Below, in pieces: positions 34,459 through 43,054 of a stretch of DNA of 64,000 nucleotides; within the stretch, counting starts at the first letter, position 1, and each line of letters starts with the position of its first letter. Origin of the DNA: an uncultured Spirochaetaceae bacterium (GTDB taxonomy: Bacteria; Spirochaetota; Spirochaetia; Sphaerochaetales; Sphaerochaetaceae); the NCBI GenBank assembly GCA_944389025.1, contig CALXKU010000003.1:62001-126000 (forward strand). The letters run 5' to 3'. The notes below the pieces were generated by a model. The model made no database searches and was not told the origin of the DNA. It was given only the letters and a program-made list of their open reading frames with translations. A program made the translations under genes and the position numbers.

Positions 34459-35092
34459 AACCACTGGAGATTTTCTCTCTTTTCTCACAAATGAGATACA
34501 TACTGTAGTTGCCTCGACTGTTGACGATGATGGTCTGCCTGTAACCTGCGTCATCGACATGATGGACAGTGATGAGAATAGCCTGTATTTTCTCACAGCA
34601 AGAGGAAAGGGATTCTATCACAGGCTCAAGAGACAGAAATTCATAGCGCTTACCGGAGTCAAAGGCAAAGATACCATGTCATCCGTCGCGGTATCGGTGC
34701 GCGGCCACGTTGAAGAAGAGAGAGACATTGTTCTATCCCATCTTTTTGAGAAGAATCCATACATGCTTGAAATCTATCCGTCAGAAGAGTCGAGAAAGGC
34801 CCTCTCTGCATTCAGGATATATGATGGAACAGGGGAGTTCTTCGATCTTTCCAAGAGGCCAATTGTCCGCAAGTCCTTCAGTTTCGGTAACTGTTCTTCT
34901 GAAACGGCTGTAATGGAAATCTCCGATAACTGTACAGGTTGCGATCTCTGCCTCAAATCGTGTCCTCAGCAGTGCATAGATATAAGTTCAGTTCCTTTCC
35001 GTATCAGAAGCGAGAACTGTCTGATGTGTGGTCGTTGCATCGAGATCTGTCCTCAGAAGGCTGTCTCAAGGAGAAGAAGCTATGAATCATGA
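34424..35092 (+). CDS. Pyridoxamine-phosphate-oxidase-like flavoprotein fused to 2x[4Fe-4S] ferredoxin
   Basis: A fusion of about 220 residues. Residues 10-140 match the FMN-binding split barrel of pyridoxamine 5'-phosphate oxidase-like proteins: FLTNEIHTVVASTVDDDGLPVTCVIDMM and LYFLTARGKGFYHRLK. Residues 165-215 contain two ferredoxin motifs, CTGCDLCLKSCP and CLMCGRCIEICP. It should pass electrons between iron-sulfur clusters and a flavin. No good ATG exists; GTG at 34424 is taken as start, overlapping the Rrf2 gene by 35 bp, with TTG at 34430 as an alternative. It precedes the macrodomain and sirtuin genes and overlaps the former. Confidence 0.75.
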   Translation: MELEKSSERKFETTGDFLSFLTNEIHTVVASTVDDDGLPVTCVIDMMDSDENSLYFLTARGKGFYHRLKRQKFIALTGVKGKDTMSSVAVSVRGHVEEERDIVLSHLFEKNPYMLEIYPSEESRKALSAFRIYDGTGEFFDLSKRPIVRKSFSFGNCSSETAVMEISDNCTGCDLCLKSCPQQCIDISSVPFRIRSENCLMCGRCIEICPQKAVSRRRSYES

Positions 35093-35879
35093 TGAGGAGA
35101 GAATATGGCTGATTAGATATCTTCTTGATGAGAATGCTGAATACAAAGATATCAGTATCCCCTCTGATGCCAGTGATCAATGGCGGCTTCTTCGTTCTCT
35201 GATGAATGTCAGGCAGGCAGAATCCATAGGAGAGGACTATCTCTCTGTCCAGGATGGATTCCTTCAGGAAGAGATAAGAAGGAAAGGGATAACCGGCATC
35301 AGCTCGCTTGAGCCGGTTGAGGGCAATCTGTATCTATGGCAGGGGGATATAACGACACTCCGTTGCGATGCCATCGTCAATGCCGCGAACAGCGGTATGA
35401 CTGGTTGCTATGTTCCATGCCACGGCTGCATAGACAATGCAATACATACATATGCTGGAATCCAGCTGAGGCTTGAATGCTCCGAAACCATGAGAAAGCA
35501 GGGCCATGAGGAGGAAACAGGAAAGGCCAAGATAACGAGAGGCTGGAATCTTCCTTCCTCTCATGTGATCCATATTGTCGGTCCGATTGTATATACAGGC
35601 AAGCCCTCGGCAGAAGACAGAAGGCTTCTCTCATCATGCTATCGCTCATGCCTAGCTCTTGCAGATGAGAACAATCTTGGAAGTATCGCATTCTGCTGTA
35701 TATCGACAGGTGAATTCCATTTCCCGAACCGTGATGCAGCAAAGATAGCGATTGAAACAGTGCGGGATTATCTCCGTAAGACAGGCAGCAGAATCAAGGT
35801 GGTGTTCAATGTTTTTAAGGATGAGGATAAAAGAACATATGAAGGACTTTTCAGAGAATATAAAGAAGCTCAGAAGTGA
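35082..35879 (+). CDS. Zinc-type macrodomain (ADP-ribosylhydrolase family)
   Basis: A 265-residue macrodomain protein. GDITTLRCDAIVNAANSG is the ADP-ribose-binding core; GCYVPCHGCIDNAIHTYAG carries the Cys-x3-Cys-His-x2-Cys metal ligands found only in the zinc-containing macrodomains that pair with SirTM. HIVGPIVYTG and FCCISTGEFHFPNRDAA complete the site. These enzymes remove ADP-ribose from proteins modified by SirTM. The ATG at 35082 (AAGGAGAAG upstream) overlaps the ferredoxin gene by 11 bp and the SirTM gene by 41 bp. Confidence 0.9.
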   Translation: MNHDEERIWLIRYLLDENAEYKDISIPSDASDQWRLLRSLMNVRQAESIGEDYLSVQDGFLQEEIRRKGITGISSLEPVEGNLYLWQGDITTLRCDAIVNAANSGMTGCYVPCHGCIDNAIHTYAGIQLRLECSETMRKQGHEEETGKAKITRGWNLPSSHVIHIVGPIVYTGKPSAEDRRLLSSCYRSCLALADENNLGSIAFCCISTGEFHFPNRDAAKIAIETVRDYLRKTGSRIKVVFNVFKDEDKRTYEGLFREYKEAQK

Positions 35880-36678
35880 GCTTAAGACAGCTGATGCCGT
35901 TGTCATCGGAATCGGAGCAGGAATGTCTGCAGCCTCCGGATTCGGTTACTCAGGAGAGCGTTTTGAAAAGACATTCGGGGACTTTCAGCAGAAGTATGGG
36001 ATAACCGACATGTATTCGGGAGGATTCTTTCCTTTTCCATCTCTTGAGGAATACTGGGCCTGGTGGTCGCGCATGATCTGGATCAACAGATATACGGATG
36101 AGATCGGGAAACCGTATTCGGATCTGCTGACAATCATCCGTGATAAGGATTATTTCATCATCACCACTAACGTCGATCATCAGGTACAGAAGGCAGGTTT
36201 CGATAAGGAAAGGCTGTTCTACACCCAAGGGGATTATGGACTTCTTCAGTGCTCTGAGCCCTGCCATCGGAATACTTATGACAACAAGGAAATCATCCGA
36301 AAGATGCTTGATGAACAGGAAGGCATGATGATTCCTTCTGAGCTTATCCCATATTGTCCAATATGCGGCAAACTCATGACGACCAATCTCAGAATCGATG
36401 GCAGATTCGTCCAGGATGATGGCTGGTATGATGCTGCACATCGCTATGAGGATTTCCTTAATAGACATAAGGGGATGCATATCCTGTTCCTTGAGCTTGG
36501 TGTGGGAATGAATACGCCTGGTATCATAAAGTACCCATTCTGGAGGATGACAGCTGAAAATCCTGAAGCTGTCTACTGCACGATCAACAGCGGGCAGGCT
36601 TTTGTTCCTTCAGAGATCAGGAATAGAGCTATTGCTATTGATGCGGATATAAAAGGAGCCGTATTAGCCATCTTATAG
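35839..36678 (+). CDS. Class M sirtuin (SirTM), protein ADP-ribosyltransferase
   Basis: A 279-residue Sir2-fold protein. The NAD motif GIGAGMSAASGFGYSG matches, and FIITTNVDHQVQKAGF replaces the classical HG/NxD catalytic block: the usual His is absent and Gln follows the aspartate-His, as in SirTM. The zinc ribbon is at CSEPCHRN and CPICGKL. LELGVGMNTPGIIKYPFW closes the domain. SirTM transfers ADP-ribose to lipoylated GcvH-L in S. aureus and S. pyogenes; here neither GcvH-L nor LplA2 lies in the window. It is the last gene of the operon; no terminator is seen. Confidence 0.9.
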   Translation: MKDFSENIKKLRSELKTADAVVIGIGAGMSAASGFGYSGERFEKTFGDFQQKYGITDMYSGGFFPFPSLEEYWAWWSRMIWINRYTDEIGKPYSDLLTIIRDKDYFIITTNVDHQVQKAGFDKERLFYTQGDYGLLQCSEPCHRNTYDNKEIIRKMLDEQEGMMIPSELIPYCPICGKLMTTNLRIDGRFVQDDGWYDAAHRYEDFLNRHKGMHILFLELGVGMNTPGIIKYPFWRMTAENPEAVYCTINSGQAFVPSEIRNRAIAIDADIKGAVLAIL

Positions 36679-36783
36679 TATGACAAACTATGTGCAGGGA
36701 ATCAGTTTCTATCAGTAGCAGCGGAATATATCTTTGGAGATGCGTGAAGGAAAGAGGCGAGAGTAGTGCTGCTCTGCCTCGCT

Positions 36784-36845
36784 CAGATTAAACCCTAAAA
36801 CGAAATTCACACTATGAAACGAAAATACATGTAGGGGTGGCTAAA
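36784..36845. repeat. 62-bp dispersed repeat, copy 1 (IS-end-like)
   Basis: This stretch matches 46767-46828 at 57 of 62 bases, in the same orientation, with 34 identical bases in the middle. It ends in GGGGTGGCTAAA, a 12-mer found four times in the window (36834, 38981, 39000 and 46817). It looks like a remnant of an insertion-sequence end, perhaps IS21-like, but no transposase is attached. Confidence 0.6.
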
Positions 36846-37187
36846 GAATCTGTAAGCACATAAGAGGGATGATTTTCCACTCAGTCACCTTGTTGTTAAT
36901 CGCCATGATGTTGTTTGCGCAAATGCAATGTCTGCTTTATAACTTCTTTTAATATAAAGAATAATTTTGCCAGTATTGATTCTGCTGAGATATGTCTCAG
37001 AATCCCGATTGTATCAAAAGTGTAAACATCACATGATTAAGAACTCTAATTCAAATAAATATTAGAAGGCTTTTTGTTTATGCAATTGGGCGAATTGTCG
37101 AATGTTGTGGGAGAAGTTTGAAGATAAACTAATGAGTAGCTACAAGATGAATCTTTCGAGCTTGAGTAGCTGTTTCTGCTTCAGATA

Positions 37188-37470
37188 ATATCGTTTTTGC
37201 TCACTTTTAACTAGATTTCATCGCTCTTCGAAAAGTACAGATCGACAGTCTCTAGGCACATAAAGAACATATTTCCTGATGGAGAACTTGAGTAGAAATC
37301 AGTTGTTGCAAATTATGCAACTACTGCCTTCGACGGAAACCCTATCAGGCGGCATATTACAATCTTGATGCCATAATCTCTATCGACTGTAGAATTAGGT
37401 TTGAAGCTCAGGGAAAAACAATTAAGCTACAGTTCAGAATGGTTGCAAGAGGATTGGTTCTACATTGTTT
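37188..37470 (+). pseudogene. RhuM-like virulence/phage protein pseudogene
   Basis: Conceptual translation gives LFEKYRSTVSRHIKNIFPDGELE, then a TAG (37293), then KSVVANYATTAFDGNP, and after a frame change YYNLDAIISI with QFRMVARGL. This is the order of the RhuM family (death-on-curing/Fic-like partner, phage-borne virulence protein): helix-turn-helix, SVV motif, YYNLDxIIS and QFRxWA. It has at least two stops (37212 and 37293) and one frameshift. Surrounding sequence, 36850-37180 and 37470-37680, shows no other gene; a reading frame at 37401-37646 has no ribosome site. Confidence 0.6.
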
Positions 37471-37685
37471 CTTGCATTCTTCCAGAGGAACTGTTTACCT
37501 CTGCAGGCGAGCAAGTGTTTTTCAACAGAGCCCTTGTTGCGATAATGCTGAGGATTGTAGAATCAAGACAGGAAGAGAAAAATATTATGGTTACGTTAGT
37601 CATGAATCTCCTATCAAAGATAGTGTTTGAAGAATTTGCCATATAGCTGTATTTTACTTTTTTTGAAATCAATATGGAGAAGAGA

Positions 37686-38186
37686 ATGGAATATAGGCTT
37701 GTAAGAGAGGAAGATGCTTTTGCATATCTTGAGTTTTTCAGAACTGTCGTTTCTGAGACGGACAATCTTGCGTGTTCTGCCAAGGAAGCGGCTGCGATGA
37801 CAGTAGAGGATGAACAGGCTTTTATCAGGAATACAAATGGTTCAGGATCTTTTTCCATCGTTGCTGCAGCAGATGATGGCATCTGCGGTTCCTGCGATAT
37901 CCGAATACAGGGCAGAGAGCGCCTGAGGCATCGTGCCGAGATGGGAATCGCGGTCAGAAGAGAATATTGGGGTACAGGGGTTGCTCAGTACCTTCTTGAA
38001 GAAGCGATAGCAGAAGCAAAAAGCCGGAGAATCAGTATAATCTCTCTGACTGTCCGGTCTGATAACAAAAGGGCTGTAGCATTCTACAAAAGAAATGGCT
38101 TTGAACTTTCAGGTGTACTCAGAATGCTGTTCTGCATTGATGGCAAATATTATGATGGCGAACAATATGAACTTCTGCTGAAGTAG
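37686..38186 (+). CDS. GNAT family N-acetyltransferase
   Basis: A 166-residue acetyltransferase. The acetyl-CoA motif A is AEMGIAVRREYWGTGVAQYLLEEAI (residues 80-105), with the RxxGxG/A loop read as RREYWGTG. SLTVRSDNKRAVAFYKRNGFELSGVLR forms the C-terminal beta-alpha unit, giving an N-terminal alanine or small-molecule acetyltransferase. GGAGAAGAG lies 6 nt before the ATG at 37686; an earlier in-frame ATG (37674) has none. It is intact inside an otherwise decayed region. Confidence 0.85.
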   Translation: MEYRLVREEDAFAYLEFFRTVVSETDNLACSAKEAAAMTVEDEQAFIRNTNGSGSFSIVAAADDGICGSCDIRIQGRERLRHRAEMGIAVRREYWGTGVAQYLLEEAIAEAKSRRISIISLTVRSDNKRAVAFYKRNGFELSGVLRMLFCIDGKYYDGEQYELLLK

Positions 38187-38203
38187 AATATGCTGAAGGC
38201 CCT

Positions 38204-38761
38204 TTACCAGAGATTACCTTCTCCTAGGTTGATGATAATATCGGTACATTCAAAATCTTCACTGTGCAGCTTTGCCTTAGATGAAATGAGCATAATCATT
38301 GTTGTGAGTTCGAGGCTGTCACTGCGGAATGTTTTCTCTGCAGATCCGCCTACAAGATACGAGTTGGATAGAGGCGTCCATCCGCATCTTGAATACATGT
38401 GAATCTTATCTTTGGCACAAGTGAAGATACTGATATCAGGTCGTTGGGCAATAATAAACTCCTTAGCTTTCTGTATTGTTCTTGTAGCCAGTCCTTACTT
38501 TCTGTAAAGTGGATGCGTCACGACTTCGCTTATACCATATGCCGAATATGTTTCCATTTTGTGGTGTAATATGCTCTTTCTTATTCCCACGTGGCAGATT
38601 GCCATATCATTTTCCATTAATACGAATGATGTCACGTATGTATTTGGAGCGGATGGGAATATCCCATCTTCCTGATTGCAAGGCCAAGCTATATTTTCCA
38701 ATGCAATAATCGCTTTTTTTACATTGTCTTCACTATCCTCTTGATACTTGATTAGCCTCAT
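38204..38761 (-). pseudogene. GNAT acetyltransferase pseudogene with one nonsense codon
   Basis: One reading frame runs for 186 codons and is interrupted only by a TAA at 38495-38497, between residues 88 and 90. Before it lies YSAYGISEVVTHPLYRK and after it GLATRTIQKAKEFIIAQ, IFTCAKDKIHMYSRCGW, so the acetyl-CoA loop (R-K-x-G-L-A) sits at the stop. The expected codon at that place is any for Lys, Gln or Arg; CAA to TAA would be enough. The frame is otherwise sound, so the mutation is recent. Product would be a truncated N-terminal fragment. Confidence 0.7.
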
Positions 38762-38850
38762 ATAAGCTCCATTGGTCTATTGAAGTATAAATTATCCGTT
38801 TGAAACTTTCAGTATTATTTCATTGGTTTCCAGATTATCAGAGCTACTAT

Positions 38851-38936
38851 TGCTATAAAATAAGGAGCGGCTCCTTGGATTACCGCTCCTCGTTTTGTAA
38901 GAAAAGGCTTTGTATCACCTTTTTCGTCTTTAGAAT
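38851..38936. repeat. tRNA-flank repeat, copy 1
   Basis: This stretch repeats 46941-47030, which directly adjoins the tRNA-Ile 3' end, in the same orientation at about 85% by eye. It includes a hairpin (GGAGCGG 38864-38870 with CCGCTCC 38883-38889). Here no tRNA follows. Two GGGGTGGCTAAA boxes come just after (38981-38992 and 39000-39011). Confidence 0.55.
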
Positions 38937-39006
38937 GTGTTTGAACGCTCTTGATGATACAATCGGGCGAAACTTTCAGTGGGGTGGCTAAAATCGCTTG
39001 GGGTGG

Positions 39007-40284
39007 CTAAACATTGAAATAGTTATCTAAACGTTTCTTAATCTCTTCTTCATGAAGATCATAATAGATAAGGCTCCAGGCTCCATACCCAATATCAAAA
39101 TCATGATCCTGTAAATAGTGATATATATCTACCAAAGCTATCTGCCTTGCCTTGTTGAATCCATTAGCATGATAACGATTTATTGCATATTTTGGACTTC
39201 CTATTCCGGAATATCTACCTATTCTTTCTAAATCTGAAAGATCTTCTACAAGCAAAAAATAAACATCGTTATACTCTAGACAGAGTCTTACCACAAAATC
39301 GATCATTTCCTCTGGGTTTACAATAGTATCCAAGCGGTAATCATATCCATCTAACAAAATGTTGTAATTCAGCTCGAATGAATTAAGTTCAAAAACAAAT
39401 GAATAATCCCAAAATTCAGAAATCACAACCAGATATTCAGGATCAAAGAACAAATCATGTTCGGCCTTGATGATTCCAAAGATATAGTCATCAATCTTTC
39501 CATATCCGTGTTTTGCTTCCTTCTCTGTCCCTTCTGTCTTTCGGAGTAATGTCAGATCGAAAAACGGGTTAAAGGGATCTCCTTCAATCCTATTCGTGCC
39601 ATCATAATATGAAGAATTTGGCGACAGGGTGACTTTTTCCTCATCGAATGAAATGTTCAACCTGCTGGAGAGTACCATCGAGATAAAATGATCTTTGTCA
39701 GTTTGAGTGTGCAGCCAGTTCGCGACACTGATTAAGGCCGCAAGAGCATCTTCACGAATCTCATATATACCATTAATTGTCAGCCTTTTCCCATCTGTAT
39801 AATACACGCCATTCGTAATCTGCAAGGAAGAGCCAGGGAAAATAGCGGGAGAAACTGCAACATAAGAAAGGAATTCTTCATATTCAGAATATGGAGCAAC
39901 CCATCTATTAAACGACTCCGGCTCTGTTGTTTTGAAATACAAGGTCAATCCATCTTCAAAGACCAGTTCATAATAGGTGTAGGTATATGTCCTATTAGTC
40001 CAAGAGTAATCTGTTTCAATCTCAAAAGGTGGCGTGTTTGTCCTATAGCACTGTCTCCCCCAATATTTATCAATATCCTTAAATCCAACGCCATTTGCAG
40101 CAACAACAAAATCTGATGAAGCATCATAACTTCTATTGAATGGCCTGCATAATACAAGCAACTCTTTTCCCTCTGGCCTGTATTCTTGGAAGGAAGGTTC
40201 ACGAATAACGTTGTTTGTTGATGCGCAGGATATAAGAGAGAGGATTAATATTGCCAGCCAGGCGTGCTTTATATGTTGTTTCAT
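39007..40284 (-). CDS. Hypothetical lipoprotein
   Basis: A 425-residue lipoprotein. The signal peptide ends in LISCAS, a lipobox that places the Cys at position 20. No domain was recognised. The mature part is rich in Tyr, Asp and aromatic pairs (YTYTYYELVFEDGLTLYF; DVYFLLVEDLSDLERIG). Composition is AT-rich compared with the flanking core. The TAG stop lies within a GGGGTGGCTAAA repeat, so the natural 3' end may have been replaced. It sits in the decayed island, between repeats. Function unknown. Confidence 0.6.
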   Translation of the reverse strand: MKQHIKHAWLAILILSLISCASTNNVIREPSFQEYRPEGKELLVLCRPFNRSYDASSDFVVAANGVGFKDIDKYWGRQCYRTNTPPFEIETDYSWTNRTYTYTYYELVFEDGLTLYFKTTEPESFNRWVAPYSEYEEFLSYVAVSPAIFPGSSLQITNGVYYTDGKRLTINGIYEIREDALAALISVANWLHTQTDKDHFISMVLSSRLNISFDEEKVTLSPNSSYYDGTNRIEGDPFNPFFDLTLLRKTEGTEKEAKHGYGKIDDYIFGIIKAEHDLFFDPEYLVVISEFWDYSFVFELNSFELNYNILLDGYDYRLDTIVNPEEMIDFVVRLCLEYNDVYFLLVEDLSDLERIGRYSGIGSPKYAINRYHANGFNKARQIALVDIYHYLQDHDFDIGYGAWSLIYYDLHEEEIKKRLDNYFNV

Positions 40285-40391
40285 GGTAAGTATTCATGTT
40301 ATCACAATCGCAACTTTCATAATATAAAAGTTGCTATCTGATTTTGTAATTTGTTTACCTAAAATGTCTTGCTTGTTTTGAAAGATGAGAG

Positions 40392-40411
40392 AAAGCCGGT
40401 TCCCCGGCCTT
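40392..40411 (-). terminator. Hairpin after the 66-residue protein gene
   Basis: On the minus strand AAGGCCGG pairs with CCGGCTTT around a GGAA tetraloop, followed by a pyrimidine-rich stretch with several T. It lies 21 bp after the small gene's stop. Confidence 0.5.
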
Positions 40412-40431
40412 ATGCTGTATTTCAAACTGTA

Positions 40432-40632
40432 TCAGAATTTCGTGGAGTGTGTGCTGTATCCCTTGTCCCATGTGCCTTCGGTGTAGTCCTTTTCGGCAAT
40501 CCTGATTCTCACACCCTTGTCCCAGCCGATGCCCCTCTCTCTTGGCTTTATCATTTTCACAACGTAACTGTCTCTTGCAATGACCTTGTATCCTTTCTTC
40601 TCGAATTCCTTAATCTTTTGCTCAACCGTCAT
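40432..40632 (-). CDS. Small hypothetical protein (66 residues)
   Basis: A 66-residue basic protein: KIKEFEKKGYKVIARDSYVVKMIKPRERG. A good AAGGAG ribosome site lies 6 nt before the ATG, and a hairpin follows the stop, so I take it as real. It resembles small accessory or prophage proteins with an HTH-like beginning, but no family is recognised. It is next to the recombinase remnant on the same strand. Confidence 0.5.
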   Translation of the reverse strand: MTVEQKIKEFEKKGYKVIARDSYVVKMIKPRERGIGWDKGVRIRIAEKDYTEGTWDKGYSTHSTKF

Positions 40633-40733
40633 CTTTTTCTCCTTCGGAAGGCTTCTTGTTTCTTCCTCCTTACATGTGTATATATCGCTATTATTCGGAA
40701 TTGTATCAAGCTAAATACATATAATATAAAGAA

Positions 40734-40949
40734 TTAAACGGATGTAGTGATGGCAGTACCATTCCTGAATTCAACCCTTATCTCATCCTCTGATACGACG
40801 GTCATTCTCTCCGCAAGCCCTATGAAAAGCTCAGGAGAGAATGAATCTGTTATCGTATCAGATTTCCTCAATATGGCAATAAACTCCTTGGCTCTCGTCT
40901 TTCTTATCTCCTTGTCGGTTATTACAGCCTCAACGGCATCGAGCTTCTC
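40734..40949 (-). pseudogene. Serine recombinase C-terminal remnant
   Basis: Minus-strand translation yields LDAVEAVITDKEIRKTRAKE, FIAILRKSD, and FSPELFIGLAERMTVVSEDE followed by FRNGTAI. This is the end of a large serine recombinase, where a helix leads to a strand like VTVYSxDDIxFxFRxGTxI. A TAG lies directly before it and there is no N-terminal resolvase domain nearby. It is the remains of an integrase-like gene, perhaps the one that mobilised the island. Confidence 0.6.
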
Positions 40950-41000
40950 CTATAAAAAGTCAACAGCAAAACAGGAAGCCGTTAACTTCATTTCATTTTT

Positions 41001-41321
41001 TCAAGATGCCATCTCATACTCTCCGTCAATCAGTTTAGTAATATCAAAAGTTGTATGAGTCTTAAGCATCACATATATGATGCGGCTGAGTTTCCTTGCA
41101 AACGCTATTATGCTCTTGCCAGATCCCTTCTCCCGCTTCATCTTCTTATACATGAAGATGAGAGTCATTCCTCCTATCCTCTTCTGTACCCTCAGCATTC
41201 CCATCACCACCTGAACCATTGCAGTCCTCAGCTCCTTCGGCCCTCTCTTCGTAATATGACCGGTGTTGGTCCATGACTTCGCATAGCATGAGATGCCATA
41301 CGAGATTCCGAGTTCGCGCAT
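41001..41321 (-). pseudogene. IS110-family transposase, C-terminal remnant
   Basis: A 106-residue frame matches the Transposase_20 half of IS110-type enzymes: TGHITKRGPKELRTAMVQVV, then YKKMKREKGSGKSIIAFARKLSRIIYVML. The RuvC-like DEDD N-terminal half is missing. Curiously an AAGGAGGTG lies 7 nt before its ATG, so it could still be translated as a short protein. It ends near the recombinase remnant, indicating stacked insertions. Confidence 0.6.
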
Positions 41322-41499
41322 ACCGCTTCACCTCCTTCGCAGGGACGGACGGAGGTGTGTGTCCGCCCCTTATATGTATGGAGGCCCGGTTCGAATCCTG
41401 CAGTCGGAAGATGGAACCATGGTCTCCTGATTACTGCCGGAAAAGCGGACCCGGGCTGTTGGATACGGTGTTTTTATCCTGTTTGATAGGGTTCCAACC

Positions 41500-41530
41500 T
41501 TGACAAACGGGTTAACCCAGTATCAGCATA
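41500..41530 (+). promoter_or_regulatory. Possible promoter with palindromic operator
   Basis: TTGACA (41500-41505) is a perfect -35 box, and GGGTTAACCC (41509-41518) is a palindrome in the spacer. The -10 region is weak (TATCAG, 41521-41526). It would serve the lipoprotein gene at 41582. The 160 bp before it (41336-41499) show no feature. Confidence 0.3.
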
Positions 41531-41581
41531 AACTTATGACGGACGGAGAATATGGTAGGTAAGCGGAATCCGGAGGGGATT

Positions 41582-43054
41582 ATGAGAAAGATTTACGGCC
41601 TTTTGTTTGTTTTTGTCTTATTGCTTTTTACTTCCTGTCCATCCCCTGGTTTTGAATCCATGGATGGTATGGAAATCAGCGGCAACGATTACAGGCTCGC
41701 CAAGGGAGCCATATTATATTCAGCCAGCAGTATTGGTGGTTACAGCGATAGCGGAGGTGACGGCGGTAGGGCTGTCGATTCCAATCTGACCGTTTATGAA
41801 ATAGTAAATACCATCTCATCGTCTGATGAGTATTTGTCCAGCTATCAGGAAATGATGGATAGGACGATTACGGATAATGACTATTATCTAGGTTTCAGTT
41901 TGCAGACACTGTTCGGAGAGGCCGCGTTCTATTTTGATTTTGTGAATGAAGCCGGATTTAAAGACGGCATACCTCAAACATCGAGTTTTGATTTATCTAA
42001 TGACTTCTTCCACCTTTTTATTGAGATGGATGACATACGATTCAATGACATATCATCATCAGCCTCTGCGGATGTCTACTATGAAGATTCCCGGTTGTCT
42101 GGAATGAACTTCAAATACCGGCTTACTGAAGGGGCTGGTTATCTGCAGTTTACGGATATCCATATGGGCTTGGATAGGGTTGTCTTCACCGAGGCTCAGA
42201 AAAGTGAGATTCGGGAAGAATTGAAGAATGTTTCCAGCAATATCTATTTCGATGGCGATGTCGTACCTGACACTGATTACGGCTCTTTGACAGATGCGGG
42301 GATAGCTGCTGTCAATGAGCTATTCTCCTCTTTTACTGCGGATTTGAATTCCGACAATTTGACATTCGGTTCATCATTGCTTAGGTATGTCATGAATACG
42401 ACACCGGATAGCGCTTTTGCCCGGGAGAATGATTTCAAATTGAAGAGCGACGGGCTTGAATATGTGATAAGCGAGTATTACACGGATGATTATCCTCTGA
42501 AAGAAAGAAGATATGGCCTTACAGGTTTGGCTTATATGGATCGCATCTCTCTTAAATTAGATGGTTACGGCTATTTAAAACAATTTAGAGGGTATACTAC
42601 TGATGGCAAAGTTTCTTATTATTGGCCAAGTTTGGACGCATTGGATTTAATGCTCAGCTACACCTCTAATGGTTTTGGGGAACCGGATCATGCCTTAATT
42701 AAAGAAAATCTAAAACTATTGATTGAACTTATAGAGGTAAGACCAGAAGGGTGGAATCAGATCATTACCCAGCTTAAAGAAGGTAAGAGCAGGACATTCA
42801 GAGAAAACGATTATACCTATACCGGTTCTGTCGGATCTATTCCTGAAGACAATGAGTACACATTGGTTTTGACTGTTATGGATAAATACGGCATTGAAAC
42901 CAATTTAAAAGTTATCGGTTCTGTTGATGGAGACAAAGTTATATTAAGCTCTTTCACAGTGAATGAGGAAAGCCTGTCCATGGATAATTTCACCCAGGAG
43001 TTAAGTGAGACTCTGGAAGGAGCTATTATGAGCTGTGCTGGTATAGAACTATGA
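41582..43054 (+). CDS. Hypothetical lipoprotein
   Basis: A 490-residue lipoprotein with a clear signal: MRKIYGLLFVFVLLLFTSC, lipobox LFTSC with Cys 19. The mature protein is acidic, rich in Ser, Asp and Tyr, with long beta-like segments such as VSYYWPSLDALDLMLSY. No domain was recognised. GGAGGGG 6 nt before the ATG decides the start. It overlaps the next gene by 4 bp, so the two are translationally coupled. Probably anchored in the outer or inner membrane; role unknown. Confidence 0.65.
   Translation: MRKIYGLLFVFVLLLFTSCPSPGFESMDGMEISGNDYRLAKGAILYSASSIGGYSDSGGDGGRAVDSNLTVYEIVNTISSSDEYLSSYQEMMDRTITDNDYYLGFSLQTLFGEAAFYFDFVNEAGFKDGIPQTSSFDLSNDFFHLFIEMDDIRFNDISSSASADVYYEDSRLSGMNFKYRLTEGAGYLQFTDIHMGLDRVVFTEAQKSEIREELKNVSSNIYFDGDVVPDTDYGSLTDAGIAAVNELFSSFTADLNSDNLTFGSSLLRYVMNTTPDSAFARENDFKLKSDGLEYVISEYYTDDYPLKERRYGLTGLAYMDRISLKLDGYGYLKQFRGYTTDGKVSYYWPSLDALDLMLSYTSNGFGEPDHALIKENLKLLIELIEVRPEGWNQIITQLKEGKSRTFRENDYTYTGSVGSIPEDNEYTLVLTVMDKYGIETNLKVIGSVDGDKVILSSFTVNEESLSMDNFTQELSETLEGAIMSCAGIEL

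Noticed and set aside
36989-37004. CTGAGA/TCTCAG hairpin
   Set aside because: Only 6 bp in AT-rich non-coding DNA, without a gene to terminate.
37401-37646. 81-codon frame after the RhuM-like remnant
   Set aside because: It begins at TTG without a ribosome site, and the neighbouring frame carries the RhuM homology, so it is a chance frame.
40747-41058. Plus-strand 103-codon frame
   Set aside because: The minus strand encodes recognisable serine recombinase and IS110 ends in this stretch; the plus frame is their shadow.
41385-41410. T-loop-like sequence GGTTCGAATCC suggesting a tRNA
   Set aside because: The flanking bases do not pair into T-stem, anticodon or acceptor arms, so no cloverleaf can be drawn.
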